Assembly (NCBI GenBank): GCA_016709335.1
Contig: JADJNC010000006.1
Coordinates: 124,001 to 188,000 of the forward strand
Direction: 5' to 3'
Origin: Candidatus Propionivibrio dominans
GTDB lineage: Bacteria; Pseudomonadota; Gammaproteobacteria; Burkholderiales; Rhodocyclaceae
Length of the DNA stretch: 64,000 nt
Part shown: in pieces, positions 39,886-48,298 of the stretch
Layout: the number at the start of each line of letters is the position of its first letter
Numbering within the stretch: the first letter of the stretch is position 1
The notes under the pieces: model-generated
The model's input: only the letters and a program-made list of their open reading frames with translations
The model's database searches: none
Told to the model about the DNA's origin: nothing
Position numbers and translations under genes: made by a program

Positions 39886-40962
39886 ATGGAAAATCGCACC
39901 CTATCCACTTCCGATGGATCAATAATTACCCCAAGAGAGAACACCGTCAATCAGCGGATCGTTCTGAACTCCCGTCCGGTCGGCGCACCAACCGCCGATA
40001 ATTTCCTGCTTGAACAACGCATCGTTCCGGAACCTTCGTCCGGCCAGATCCTTCTGCGCACCGTGTATCTTTCGCTCGACCCGTACATGCGCGGCCGCAT
40101 GAGCGACGCCCCCTCGTATGCCGCACCCGTGGCCGTGGGTGACGTAATGGTCGGCGGCACCCTCTCGCGACTGGAAACCTCCCGGCACCCTGAGTACAAG
40201 CCAGGCGATCTGGTGCGCAGCTTCAGCGGCTGGCAGAGCTATGCTCTCTCCGACGGCACGGGCCTGATCAAACTCGATCCCGACATGAAGCACCTCTCGC
40301 TCGCCCTTGGCGTTCTCGGCATGCCTGGCTTTACGGCCTACATGGGGCTGCTCGACATCGGCCAACCGAAAACCGGCGAAACCGTTGTCGTTGCTGCGGC
40401 CAGTGGCGCTGTCGGTTCAGTCGTTGGGCAGATTGCCAAAATCAAGGGGTGCCGCACCGTCGGTATCGCCGGTGGCGCCGACAAGTGCCGCTATGTGGTT
40501 GACGAATTGGGTTTCGATGCCTGCATCGACCACCGTAGCATCGATTTTCCGCAACAATTGGCGGCGGCCTGCCCGAAAGGTATCGACGTCTACTTCGAAA
40601 GCGTCGGCGGCGCGGTCTTCGACGCTGTTCTGCCCCTGCTCAACGCCCGCGCTCGCGTTCCCTTGTGTGGTTTGATCGCCCATTACAACGACACCGCTTT
40701 GCCGGAAGGTCCGGATCGTCTGGGGCTCCTGACCCGTACGCTGCTCACCAGGCGCATCAAGATGCAGGGCTTCATCATCTTCGACGATTACGGTGATCGC
40801 TTCGGTGAGTTCCTGAAACAGATGAGCACCTGGCTCAAGGAGGACAGGATCAAGATACGGGAGCACATCATCGAAGGCCTCGAGAACGCTCCCCAGGCCT
40901 TCATCGGCCTGCTCCAGGGCAAGAACTTTGGCAAGCTGCTCGTTCATGTCGGGCATGATTGA
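39886..40962 (+). CDS. NADP-dependent oxidoreductase, MDR family (curcumin/2-alkenal reductase-like)
   Basis: This 358-residue medium-chain reductase has SLDPYMRGRMSDAPSYAAPV near the start, the NADP loop AAASGAVGSVVGQIAK, and the ending NFGKLLVHVG. It lacks the zinc-binding residues of alcohol dehydrogenases. The family reduces alpha,beta-unsaturated carbonyls. AGGAG lies eight bases before the ATG. It follows the mla operon by 57 bp and may share its transcript. Confidence 0.9.
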   Translation: MENRTLSTSDGSIITPRENTVNQRIVLNSRPVGAPTADNFLLEQRIVPEPSSGQILLRTVYLSLDPYMRGRMSDAPSYAAPVAVGDVMVGGTLSRLETSRHPEYKPGDLVRSFSGWQSYALSDGTGLIKLDPDMKHLSLALGVLGMPGFTAYMGLLDIGQPKTGETVVVAAASGAVGSVVGQIAKIKGCRTVGIAGGADKCRYVVDELGFDACIDHRSIDFPQQLAAACPKGIDVYFESVGGAVFDAVLPLLNARARVPLCGLIAHYNDTALPEGPDRLGLLTRTLLTRRIKMQGFIIFDDYGDRFGEFLKQMSTWLKEDRIKIREHIIEGLENAPQAFIGLLQGKNFGKLLVHVGHD

Positions 40963-41063
40963 CCGGGGGTTCCTGTCAGGTGCACCGACGGATCCATAAC
41001 AAACTTGGCGTGCTGTCCCCGGTGGCCAGGTGGTTTGACCCTGACAGCGATAACGACATTGTG

Positions 41064-42464
41064 TTACAGCCAGCGCTGCAACAGGCTGGCTCCCCATTCC
41101 TTGATACGCAGCAGCGGAGATCGCTGTTCCCAACTCTCCGCATCGATGGCCTCCGAAGCTTCGATATCTTTGGCAAACATGGCCTGCATTTTCTCGGCAA
41201 AATCACGCCCGATGATCACCGCGTTGATCTCGTCGTTGTCGAGAAAGCTGCGCCAATCGAGGTTGGTCGAGCCGACGCAGGACCAGACACCGTCGATGAA
41301 TGCGGTCTTGGAATGCAGCAGCGCTCCACGTCGTTCGTAGATCCTGACGCCGGCTTTCAGCAGCGAAGAATAGTGTGAGCGGCCCGCATGGAAAACGACG
41401 TCGGAGTCGGAATGGCCAGGCAGGATCAGCGTCACCTCGACACCGCGCCCGGCGGCATCGATCAGGGATTTCAGCAGTTGCGGATCGGGAACAAAGTAGG
41501 CATTGGTCAGGCTCACCTGCTTTTCGGCGTTGCCGATGGCCGAGATCAGTGTCAGGTAGATCAGGCTGTAGGGGTCGTCGGGTGTGCTGCCGATAGCGCG
41601 CACGATGTCTTTCCCCTGCACCTCCAGCACGGGAAAATAGGCTTTCGCGGCCAGCGTCTTGCCCTGCTGCTTTTCCCATGTCTCGATGAAAAGCTTCTGC
41701 AACTCGGCGACTACCGGACCTTCGATCTGCAGATCGGTATCGCGCCAGGCCACCGTGTTTTCAGCTACTTTCACCGCCACTTTCCTGTTCCGCCTGAGGC
41801 TCGACCCGGAAGAATAAACGCTGCTGATATTGATGCCGCCGATGAATGCAATCCGCCCGTCGACGACCAGCAACTTGCGGTGGTCGCGGTTATTGATCAG
41901 CCATTCCTTTTTCGCTGCCAGCGGATTGACCGGATTGAATTCGAGGACCTCGATCCCGCCCGCGCTCAGCCGCTCGAAGAAGGTCTTCGGGGTATTGAAT
42001 GCACCAACACTGTCATAGATCAGGTTGACCTGAACTCCCCTGCCCTGCATTTCCAGCAGCAAGTCGGCAAACTGGTGTCCGATTTCGTCGTCTTCAATGA
42101 TGTAGGATTCGAGGTTGATATGATTACGGGCTTTGCGGATGGCTGCAAACATCGCCGAGTAGGTCGCCTCGCCGTCCTGCAACAGGGTGACCTTGTTGCC
42201 CAGGATCAAGGGGCTGCCGGCAATCGCCTGTTCCAGGACGATCTGCTTTTCAAGAATATCGATGTCGCCGGATTTGCTTTTGAGCTCGGCGAGGATGGCG
42301 GCGCTTTTCTGCGTGGTCAGCGTACCCCTTGCATTTTCAAAGCGGGCCGCCTGCCCGCTGTGCCGCTCTATGAGGGCATCGGTATCAGGCAAGGTCGCGC
42401 AACCCTCTGCGGCGATCACGCATATTGCAAGCACTGCAAACAGCTTGGTCAGTCGAACTACCAT
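41064..42464 (-). CDS. Phospholipase D/cardiolipin synthase-like lipoprotein
   Basis: The 466-residue protein has a lipobox (VIAAEGCA). There are two HKD motifs, HRKLLVVDGRIAFIGG and LLHSKTAFIDGVWSCVGSTN, each followed by the Ser/Asn of the PLD family. That makes it a cardiolipin synthase-like or phosphatidyltransferase enzyme anchored on the periplasmic side. It follows the collagen-like lipoprotein gene on the same strand. Complete. Confidence 0.88.
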   Translation of the reverse strand: MVVRLTKLFAVLAICVIAAEGCATLPDTDALIERHSGQAARFENARGTLTTQKSAAILAELKSKSGDIDILEKQIVLEQAIAGSPLILGNKVTLLQDGEATYSAMFAAIRKARNHINLESYIIEDDEIGHQFADLLLEMQGRGVQVNLIYDSVGAFNTPKTFFERLSAGGIEVLEFNPVNPLAAKKEWLINNRDHRKLLVVDGRIAFIGGINISSVYSSGSSLRRNRKVAVKVAENTVAWRDTDLQIEGPVVAELQKLFIETWEKQQGKTLAAKAYFPVLEVQGKDIVRAIGSTPDDPYSLIYLTLISAIGNAEKQVSLTNAYFVPDPQLLKSLIDAAGRGVEVTLILPGHSDSDVVFHAGRSHYSSLLKAGVRIYERRGALLHSKTAFIDGVWSCVGSTNLDWRSFLDNDEINAVIIGRDFAEKMQAMFAKDIEASEAIDAESWEQRSPLLRIKEWGASLLQRWL

Positions 42465-42556
42465 GCTCTGTCTCGTAGCTGGAGCAGGAGCCGGAACACA
42501 GGCAGCAAGCGTGATGCGTTCTCTGCCGAGCGTTCCGGCCCCCTTCCCGAATGAAA

Positions 42557-42808
42557 TCAGCGTGCGGGAGGCGATGGCGGAACGACAATCACCGTATCGC
42601 CGCTGGTTTTTCCTTTTTCACCCGTAGCTCCGGTATTTCCTGCACTCCCGGTTGCGCCAGTGGATCCGGTAGAACCTGTGGCCCCAGTCGGGCCGGCGGG
42701 CCCGGGAACGGGAACGGTAACCACGGTGGGCATTGCCGGGGTCGATTTGTCGCAAGCGCCCAGGGACAGAGCGATCAGTACGGATGAAAACACTATTGAA
42801 TACTTCAT
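42557..42808 (-). CDS. Small collagen-like lipoprotein
   Basis: ATG 42808 gives 83 residues. The lipobox is LSLGAC with Cys19. From residue 36 there are eleven Gly-x-y triplets (GPAGPTGATGSTGSTGAT...GEKGKT), enough for a short collagen triple helix. The N-terminal part after the lipobox is Pro/Val-rich and the tail is Pro-rich. Codon repetition makes the DNA repetitive. It precedes the PLD gene (gap 92 bp), and one Crp-type palindrome lies about 100 bp upstream. Confidence 0.8.
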   Translation of the reverse strand: MKYSIVFSSVLIALSLGACDKSTPAMPTVVTVPVPGPAGPTGATGSTGSTGATGSAGNTGATGEKGKTSGDTVIVVPPSPPAR

Positions 42809-42906
42809 GGGAATTCCTTTCCAAAGATTGACAAAATCCACTCACCCGAAATGGTTGGCGGTCGTCTGAAGTTACGTTTTGAAGTTACGCTCTATTTACC
42901 TTCGCT

Positions 42907-42926
42907 TCTGTACGCTGGCGCACAGA
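42907..42926. promoter_or_regulatory. Crp-type palindrome, site B
   Basis: TCTGTACGCTGGCGCACAGA is almost fully symmetric. It lies upstream of the candidate small RNA (+) and about 100 bp from the collagen-like gene (-). A TATATA at 42949-42954, 22 bp downstream on the plus strand, is a possible -10. Confidence 0.7.
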
Positions 42927-42957
42927 TTTCAGGAAGGATTCAGAGCAATATATAAAT

Positions 42958-43042
42958 GGACTCGCCGCTTCTTCCCATCCTCTGAAGTCGATTGGCTGGT
43001 CGCGGCCCTCGGAGCATCCCCATGCCCGAGGGCCTGTTTTTT
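42958..43042 (+). ncRNA. Candidate small RNA with intrinsic terminator
   Basis: A terminator (GGCCCTCGG 43004-43012, CCGAGGGCC 43026-43034, then TGTTTTTT) lies about 85 bases after the -10-like sequence that follows site B. No gene on the plus strand lies upstream to be ended by it. The transcript would be some 80-90 nt. The nearby short frame (ATGGACTCGCCGCTTCTTCC...) gives only nine codons. Confidence 0.4.
43004..43042 (+). terminator. Rho-independent terminator
   Basis: The nine-base-pair GC stem GGCCCTCGG/CCGAGGGCC has a 13-base loop and is followed by TGTTTTTT. It is the clearest intrinsic terminator in the window and points along the plus strand. Confidence 0.75.
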
Positions 43043-43106
43043 GGCCGGCATAAGCGAATCACCGACCTGTGATGCATCGATCCGACGACAGATCAATATC
43101 CTCTCC

Positions 43107-43126
43107 AATGTACGCTAACGCACAGA
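43107..43126 (+). promoter_or_regulatory. Crp-type palindrome, site C
   Basis: AATGTACGCTAACGCACAGA lies 19 bp upstream of TATTCT (43146-43151). The start would be near 43158, placing the site centre at -41.5. The downstream gene is the coiled-coil protein at 43239. Confidence 0.7.
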
Positions 43127-43238
43127 CCTCAGCTTTCCGGGGGGCTATTCTGGTCACACATGGAGAAAGAACATGAATCGATAACACACGTTTCGTGGTT
43201 TCTCTTGACCATTTTTTCAACAGCAAGGAGCACATACC

Positions 43239-43523
43239 ATGACAAAAAGAGACGCCTATGTGGCAAAAATGAAACTTCAACTCGACGAGCTGAATGCAAA
43301 GATCAGCGAGCTGGAAGCCAAGGCGCAGGATGCAAAAGCAGATGCGCGTGCCAAATACAAGGAAGAAATGACCAAACTGCGGCATCAATCCAAACTCGCT
43401 GTCGCCAAACTCGATGAACTGAAGGCCGCCGGCGAAGATACCTGGGAAACCATGGTCGGCGAAATGGAAAAAGTGCGCGATGCCTTCATCCATTCCTTCA
43501 ATTACTTCAAGTCCCAGCTTTAA
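43239..43523 (+). CDS. Small coiled-coil stress protein (sll1863-like)
   Basis: This 94-residue protein is almost entirely helical, with a coiled coil from residue 6 to 70 (KMKLQLDELNAKISELEAKA). The conserved end is WETMVGEMEKVRDAFIHSFNYFKSQ. It matches by memory the sll1863-type stress-response family. No signal peptide. Ribosome site AGCAAGGAGC lies ten bases upstream. It is controlled, I infer, by palindrome C. Confidence 0.75.
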   Translation: MTKRDAYVAKMKLQLDELNAKISELEAKAQDAKADARAKYKEEMTKLRHQSKLAVAKLDELKAAGEDTWETMVGEMEKVRDAFIHSFNYFKSQL

Positions 43524-43680
43524 GCCCGGCGCTCCTGTCTGCGGGCTGGTTGCCGCAGGCAGGAAATGCCAGCGCCTGCAAGCGCCCTGAACTACTCAAG
43601 GCCGGCAGGCGCTTTTGCATTTTCTGTTGAAAATGTGGCCAGGATTGGCCATGTGAAGAAATCATTCCAGCCTGATTTCC

Positions 43681-43769
43681 ACGCTCGTCACCCCGGCTAA
43701 AAGACGGGGGCCAGTGTCCACGCTCGTCACCCCGGCGAAAGCCGGGGTCCAGTTCGTTTATCTAATGGA
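43681..43769. repeat. REP-like dispersed repeat (copy 4), tandem unit
   Basis: ACGCTCGTCACCCCGGC occurs twice (43681 and 43720), the second followed by GAAAGCCGGGGTCCAGTTCG and TTTATCTAAT. It is the main content of the 346-bp gap 43524-43869. Confidence 0.7.
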
Positions 43770-43869
43770 GCAGAATCGCAGCTTGTTCCCCTTGCCAATC
43801 CTCGGCAAAACTCCACGCATCACATACGCTGCCGGCTTCTCATGATGGCTCATCGGGATACATGCTGCT

Positions 43870-45861
43870 TCATCTTGCGGGTATTACACCTGACCTCTGC
43901 TTCTGCTGTTGTCGCGGCAGCGCCTGTGCATCCCGGATCAGTTGACGGCAATCGCTGTCTTCACCTGGACCAGGGTCAATCAATGGGATCAACACCAGCA
44001 GCGGATTGACCATGGCCAGCGCAATGGCGCCGAGCACGCGCGCGGCGACCGGCCCTTTGTCGATTCCGATATCCGGCCTGGCAAAGCTGCCACGGATGTA
44101 AATCGGGCTACGCAAGGCCAGGGGGCTGGTGTTCTTGGTTTTCTGATGGAGTTTCAAATCCAGCGTTTCCTGCCCGAGATCGATGCTGCCGCTACCGACC
44201 AGCGTAGTCACCTCGGTGTCGAAGATGAGCGCATCGGCGATCATTTTGCCTTCCCTGACATCAAAGTTGGCTACTCCGCAACGCACCTTGACCAGCCGGT
44301 CGCCGGTCATGTTCAGTCCAAGAATTTCCCAGAGATGCAGGCCGGCTTTTTCCATCATCAACTGGCTGATCTCGCCCCGTTTGACAACCAGTCCGACCTT
44401 GCCGCTCGATGTCGCCAGCATGCGCCCTACCGAGTTACCGTTTCCGGTGAGATCGAACTCGCCGTTGATCTGGCCGATGCTGGTTTTGCTCAGCTCGACC
44501 TTGGGAAACAGCTTGGCAATGAGAATTTTTCTCGCCCGGATTTTGGCCTGCGCCTGAATCGGATCCTTCCGCCCATCGAGCGAAATGACGCCGCTGAGGT
44601 GACCGCCGGCGACGCCGAAATCGAGCGGATCGAGCGTCAGCACCGAATCGCGCAAGCTCAGATGGGTCACCAGGTCTTCCAGCGGCAGATCGTTGGCGCG
44701 AATGCTTCCAGCCTTCAGGGTGACCTCAGCGTCGACGCTGTCCCAGTGCCCGGTCTTGAAAGGCAAGACCGGCAGCACGCGGGCGGGCGCAGGTGTCGGA
44801 ACGACGTTTGACGTAGGTGCGGGGGCCGCCTCTCTGGCGGCGTCCAGGCTACCGGGCCGGGCACCGATCAAGGGGCCGAGATCGGCCAGATCGAGCTGTC
44901 TGGAAACCAGATCGGCCTGTATCGCCGTGCGTTTGCCGCCACTATCAACCTGGAATGTCCCGGCAATATCGCTGCCTCCAATGCGGCCCGAAAATTTCTC
45001 ATAGCGCCACGTTTTCCCGACATGCACAATTTGCCCTTCGGTCACGTAAGCGCGTGTTTCCGGGAAAGCGATGCCGAGCAAGGGGAAAAGCTGCGCCAGG
45101 CTATCGCCGCGCAGCGCAAGGTGCATATCCATCGCGGTAAATTTCACCAGGCTGGTAATAGTGCCCTCGGCCTTGACGAAAGTGCGGCCCACAGAAAGTT
45201 CGACTTGCAGCGGATAAGGCGTGCTTTCATCACGCAGGGCCAGTACCGGCCCACCCTTGCCGTGTGCCTTGAGCGGTATGCCCTTGTATTGCCCTTGCGC
45301 GGTAAAGGCCAGCCCATCACCATTGGGCTGAGGGCCTGACATGCTATCCAGTGTCGACAGTTCGGCGCGGATGCGTGTCTTCTGACCGGCATCGTCAAAG
45401 CCGAGCGTTCCATGATCGATGGCCAGGCGGGAAATCAGGATGCGCGCCGCCTCATCCTGCTGGTTGATATCCAGCAACCAGTTCTTTCGACCTTCACTGC
45501 CTTGCTCCAGAAATATCACGCCACGCTCAAGCCTGACCTCGGGAAAAACGATCTTCAACAGGAGCAGTTGCGGCAAATCAATCGCGATGTCCACCGCGTC
45601 GGCAGTGACCATCTGTTTTTCCCTGGCCCAGCCGGGGTTGGCGAAGGTCACTGTACTGGCATGCAGGCGAGGGTGCGTCCAGCCGAAGCTGAGCTCAAGA
45701 TCGCCACCAATGGCCAGTTCGCGCCCGGTTTTATCCAGGACCATGCGCTCGATCGGCCCGCGCAGCCAGTTCCAGCCGAAAATGGCGACAAAAAGCAGCG
45801 CGAGCACGACAGGTGCGACAAGTAGTCCTGCGATCCAGGGGATTGAACGAGGCAAGGTCAT
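43870..45861 (-). CDS. AsmA family protein
   Basis: ATG 45861 gives 663 residues; a TTG-started longer frame to 45915 is less likely. The N-terminal membrane anchor is IPWIAGLLVAPVVLALLFVAIF. An AsmA N-terminal domain follows (VTADAVDIAIDLPQLLLLK), with an AsmA_2 C-terminal region (ISQLMMEKAGLHLWEILGL). AsmA-like proteins bridge the envelope and are thought to carry phospholipid to the outer membrane. It is divergent from the 46072 gene across palindrome D. Confidence 0.85.
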   Translation of the reverse strand: MTLPRSIPWIAGLLVAPVVLALLFVAIFGWNWLRGPIERMVLDKTGRELAIGGDLELSFGWTHPRLHASTVTFANPGWAREKQMVTADAVDIAIDLPQLLLLKIVFPEVRLERGVIFLEQGSEGRKNWLLDINQQDEAARILISRLAIDHGTLGFDDAGQKTRIRAELSTLDSMSGPQPNGDGLAFTAQGQYKGIPLKAHGKGGPVLALRDESTPYPLQVELSVGRTFVKAEGTITSLVKFTAMDMHLALRGDSLAQLFPLLGIAFPETRAYVTEGQIVHVGKTWRYEKFSGRIGGSDIAGTFQVDSGGKRTAIQADLVSRQLDLADLGPLIGARPGSLDAAREAAPAPTSNVVPTPAPARVLPVLPFKTGHWDSVDAEVTLKAGSIRANDLPLEDLVTHLSLRDSVLTLDPLDFGVAGGHLSGVISLDGRKDPIQAQAKIRARKILIAKLFPKVELSKTSIGQINGEFDLTGNGNSVGRMLATSSGKVGLVVKRGEISQLMMEKAGLHLWEILGLNMTGDRLVKVRCGVANFDVREGKMIADALIFDTEVTTLVGSGSIDLGQETLDLKLHQKTKNTSPLALRSPIYIRGSFARPDIGIDKGPVAARVLGAIALAMVNPLLVLIPLIDPGPGEDSDCRQLIRDAQALPRQQQKQRSGVIPAR

Positions 45862-45939
45862 GGCGGTGTGGTGAGGAAGCGGATAACTCGTCCGAGACAG
45901 AAAAGATTCCGACAATTATCTGTTACCGGCACCGTGCGC

Positions 45940-45959
45940 TCTGTTCGCCAGCGCACAGA
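45940..45959. promoter_or_regulatory. Crp-type palindrome, site D
   Basis: TCTGTTCGCCAGCGCACAGA lies between the divergent AsmA gene and the 46072 gene. On the plus strand a GATAAT -10 (45978-45983) follows after 18 bp, placing the centre near -40.5. Confidence 0.7.
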
Positions 45960-46071
45960 AATTGTTTTTCGGATAAGGATAATCGTTTGTAGCTGGCATA
46001 GCGCTCATCTGCGCTGGCAGGCAACTCGCAGCTAAAGAATGATCATCAATTTGACATAGGAGTATCAACAC

Positions 46072-46512
46072 ATGAAACCGAATCCTGGCATGAAGAGCAA
46101 ATTACTTTCGTATGGCTGTGCCGCCATTTTGCTTGGCTCAGCATCGTTCCTTGCGCTCGCCGCCGACAACAGGGAAACAATCGCTCAAACCCCCGGCGGC
46201 ATATCCTATGTCTCCGGTGGTGTCGGAGACGGGTCGATCGACCGGCTGAACATGATGGCCAGTGAATTCAATCTCAAACTGGTGTTCGCCATGAAGTCCG
46301 GCAACTACGTGAGCGACGTCAGAGTCGTCATCATTGACGCTAAGGGCAAAACCATTCTGGATACCACGAGCGAAGGTCCGTGGCTCCTGACCCGCTTGCC
46401 CGCAGGCAATTACCAGATCGTCGCCAGCTTCGCCGGCAAGGCGGAAAAACGCCAGGTCGCCGTCGGTGCATCAAAGCTCAGGACCATCGACTTTCGCTGG
46501 GCAGCCGAGTAA
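46072..46512 (+). CDS. Exported carboxypeptidase-regulatory-like domain protein
   Basis: The 146-residue protein has a Sec signal peptide (LLSYGCAAILLGSASFLALAA). The mature part has a SYVSGGVGDGSIDRLNMMAS start and a transthyretin-like fold segment (VVIIDAKGKTILDTTSEGPW, LPAGNYQIVASFAGKAEKRQ). Such proteins are periplasmic; the function is unknown. AGGAG lies 10 bases upstream of the ATG. Confidence 0.75.
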   Translation: MKPNPGMKSKLLSYGCAAILLGSASFLALAADNRETIAQTPGGISYVSGGVGDGSIDRLNMMASEFNLKLVFAMKSGNYVSDVRVVIIDAKGKTILDTTSEGPWLLTRLPAGNYQIVASFAGKAEKRQVAVGASKLRTIDFRWAAE

Positions 46513-46542
46513 GGGGATAAAAGCGCAGCGCCTGGCCCACAG

Positions 46543-46671
46543 GGTAAATTTGTTCTACCTGCCCACAGTCATACCGGCGAAAGCCGGTATCCAGATTCGT
46601 TTATCTGATCAAGTTGTTAAAAGAGGTGTTTGATTAACGAACTGGATTCCGGGTCAAGCCCGGAATGAGCG
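46543..46671. repeat. MITE-like element (REP family copy 5), inverse of 15347-15507
   Basis: GGTAAATTTGTTCT begins the element, which then follows the reverse complement of the 15347-15507 copy closely: CCGGCGAAAGCCGG, TCGTTTATCTGATCAAG, AACGAACTGGATTCCGGGTC. Its right terminal repeat is missing. Confidence 0.75.
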
Positions 46672-46714
46672 CGAAGCCTGGCCTCGGGCCACGGTATTTC
46701 AATGTAGGTCGCAG

Positions 46715-47443
46715 TCAAATGCCCTGGCGATACTGCACATCGGAGAGCAGGCGGCTCATTTCTTTCTTGACCACGGCGTAGCACTCGCAGGCGCGGGTCT
46801 CCAGACCGGATCGGTCAAGAACGGCAATGTGGCCGCGCCGGTAACTGATACAGCCGGCGCGCTGCAGGTTCCCGGCCGCATCGGTAACCCCTTCCCGGCG
46901 CACGCCGAGCATGCTGGCGACCAGTTCCTGGGTCATCACCAACTCGTTCGTCGGCAGGCGATCCAGCGTCAGCAGCAGCCAGCGGCACAGTTGCTGCTCA
47001 AGCGTATGATGCCGGTTGCACACCGCCGTCTGCGCCATCTGCGTCAGCAAGGCCTGCGTGTAACGCAGCAGCAGGCGCTGCAACAGGCCGGCGCGGTTGA
47101 ACTCCTGCAACAGTTTATGCCGCTCCAGCCGGTAGGCGTGGCCTGCGGTTTGCACTACGGCCGAGCTCGATGTGGTATCCCCGCCCATGAACAGCGAAAC
47201 GCCGACAACACCTTCACTACCGACACCGGCGGTTTCGGCCGACGCGCCAGACTCGGTGACATAGTGCAGCGAGACGATGCAGCTCGTCGGGAAATAGGCG
47301 TGCTGCAACTGACTGCCGGGTTCGTAAAGCATCTGCCCGAGCGGCATCGGAACCAGCTCAAGTTGCGCCGCCAGCGGCTCGAATTCATCCGTCGGCAAGG
47401 CGGCGAGAAGATGATTTTGATTCGGACTAGGAGCGATTGACAT
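46715..47443 (-). CDS. Crp/Fnr family transcriptional regulator, candidate regulator of the palindrome regulon
   Basis: The 242-residue protein has a cNMP-binding-like barrel (about 20-120; FPTSCIVSLHYVTESGASAE, GVGSEGVVGVSLFMGGD) with no cAMP-binding GExxLxRS pattern. A helical linker (LLLRYTQALLTQMAQTAVCN) and a C-terminal HTH_Crp (168-196; ELVASMLGVRREGVTDAAGN) follow. It is the last gene of a run with a REC-PAS protein and a hybrid histidine kinase. Its 20-bp site could be TGTGC-N6-GCACA, which occurs six times nearby. That assignment is inference. Confidence 0.85.
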   Translation of the reverse strand: MSIAPSPNQNHLLAALPTDEFEPLAAQLELVPMPLGQMLYEPGSQLQHAYFPTSCIVSLHYVTESGASAETAGVGSEGVVGVSLFMGGDTTSSSAVVQTAGHAYRLERHKLLQEFNRAGLLQRLLLRYTQALLTQMAQTAVCNRHHTLEQQLCRWLLLTLDRLPTNELVMTQELVASMLGVRREGVTDAAGNLQRAGCISYRRGHIAVLDRSGLETRACECYAVVKKEMSRLLSDVQYRQGI

Positions 47444-47464
47444 GACTAAACATCCACACTGAGT

Positions 47465-48298
47465 TCAATGTTTGCCGGAGAGTTCGAAGCCGATCCCGCG
47501 GTAACCGAGGAAGCGGCAGGACTGGTTGAACATGGGCTCCCCGCTGACCTGAAATTTCTGCTGCGTGCCATCGGCATTGACGCGGGTGAACACAAAGTCG
47601 AGAAACGGTTGCCGGGCGGCAATGGTCGCCTGCAGGAAGTCACGCTCCTCCTTGTTCCAGCCGGCCAATTGTGTATCGACTGCATCTCCGGCATCTCCGT
47701 TCAGGTTGTCGACGCGGATTCCCAGCATCTCCAGCACCGGGCCGGAAACCTTGGTGAAGTTCATGTTCTCGTCCTGCTCCCAGTACCAGTCGGAGGCCAG
47801 TTCGGTCAGGCTGCGGTAGCGGGCTTCGCTTTCGCGCAGTTCGGCGGTCCGTTCCTGCACGGTCTGTTCCAGCTCCCTGCTGTAATTTTCGAGCTTCCTG
47901 TACAGCAGCCGAACTTCCAGCAGGTTGCGGATGCGCGTCCTGACTTCAAGCAGGTCGAAGGGCTTGCTGATGAAATCGCGGGCGCCGGCCTGCAGCGCGC
48001 GCAGCTTGTGGCCGGGCTGGGCGGTGATCACCAGCACCGGAAGAAAACTGTCCGCTTCGTTGGTCTTCAGGCCTTCCATCACCTGGAAGCCATCCATGCC
48101 GGGCATCTGCAGGTCGAGCAGGATCAGGTCATAGTGGTGTTTTCGATGCAGCGCGCAGACCTCGCGTGGATCCATGGTCGAGGTGACAAAGGTGTAGTCG
48201 GCCTCAATCAGCATTTGCTCAAGCAATTTGATATTGGATTCCTGGTCGTCAACAATCAGGATACTGGCGCTGAGTATTTCGGATTCGCTGATCAACAT
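47465..48298 (-). CDS. Response regulator with PAS domain (REC-coil-PAS)
   Basis: The 277-residue protein has an N-terminal receiver with Asp17-Asp18, phospho-acceptor Asp62 (ILLDLQMPGMDG) and Lys in FISKPFD. A coiled coil (RELEQTVQERTAELRESEAR) follows, then a PAS domain (SLTELASDWYWEQDENMNFT) to the end. There is no output enzyme or DNA-binding domain, so it probably acts by protein contact. The start overlaps the stop of the hybrid kinase gene. It lies 21 bp before the Crp-type gene. Confidence 0.88.
   Translation of the reverse strand: MLISESEILSASILIVDDQESNIKLLEQMLIEADYTFVTSTMDPREVCALHRKHHYDLILLDLQMPGMDGFQVMEGLKTNEADSFLPVLVITAQPGHKLRALQAGARDFISKPFDLLEVRTRIRNLLEVRLLYRKLENYSRELEQTVQERTAELRESEARYRSLTELASDWYWEQDENMNFTKVSGPVLEMLGIRVDNLNGDAGDAVDTQLAGWNKEERDFLQATIAARQPFLDFVFTRVNADGTQQKFQVSGEPMFNQSCRFLGYRGIGFELSGKH

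Noticed and set aside
42879..43118. Plus-strand frame of 79 codons over the candidate small RNA
   Set aside because: It starts before palindrome B, crosses an intrinsic terminator and has no conserved pattern.
46007..46024. A seventh palindrome-like sequence CATCTGCGCTGGCAGGCA near site D
   Set aside because: Only the left half matches; the GCACA half is missing, so it is not counted.
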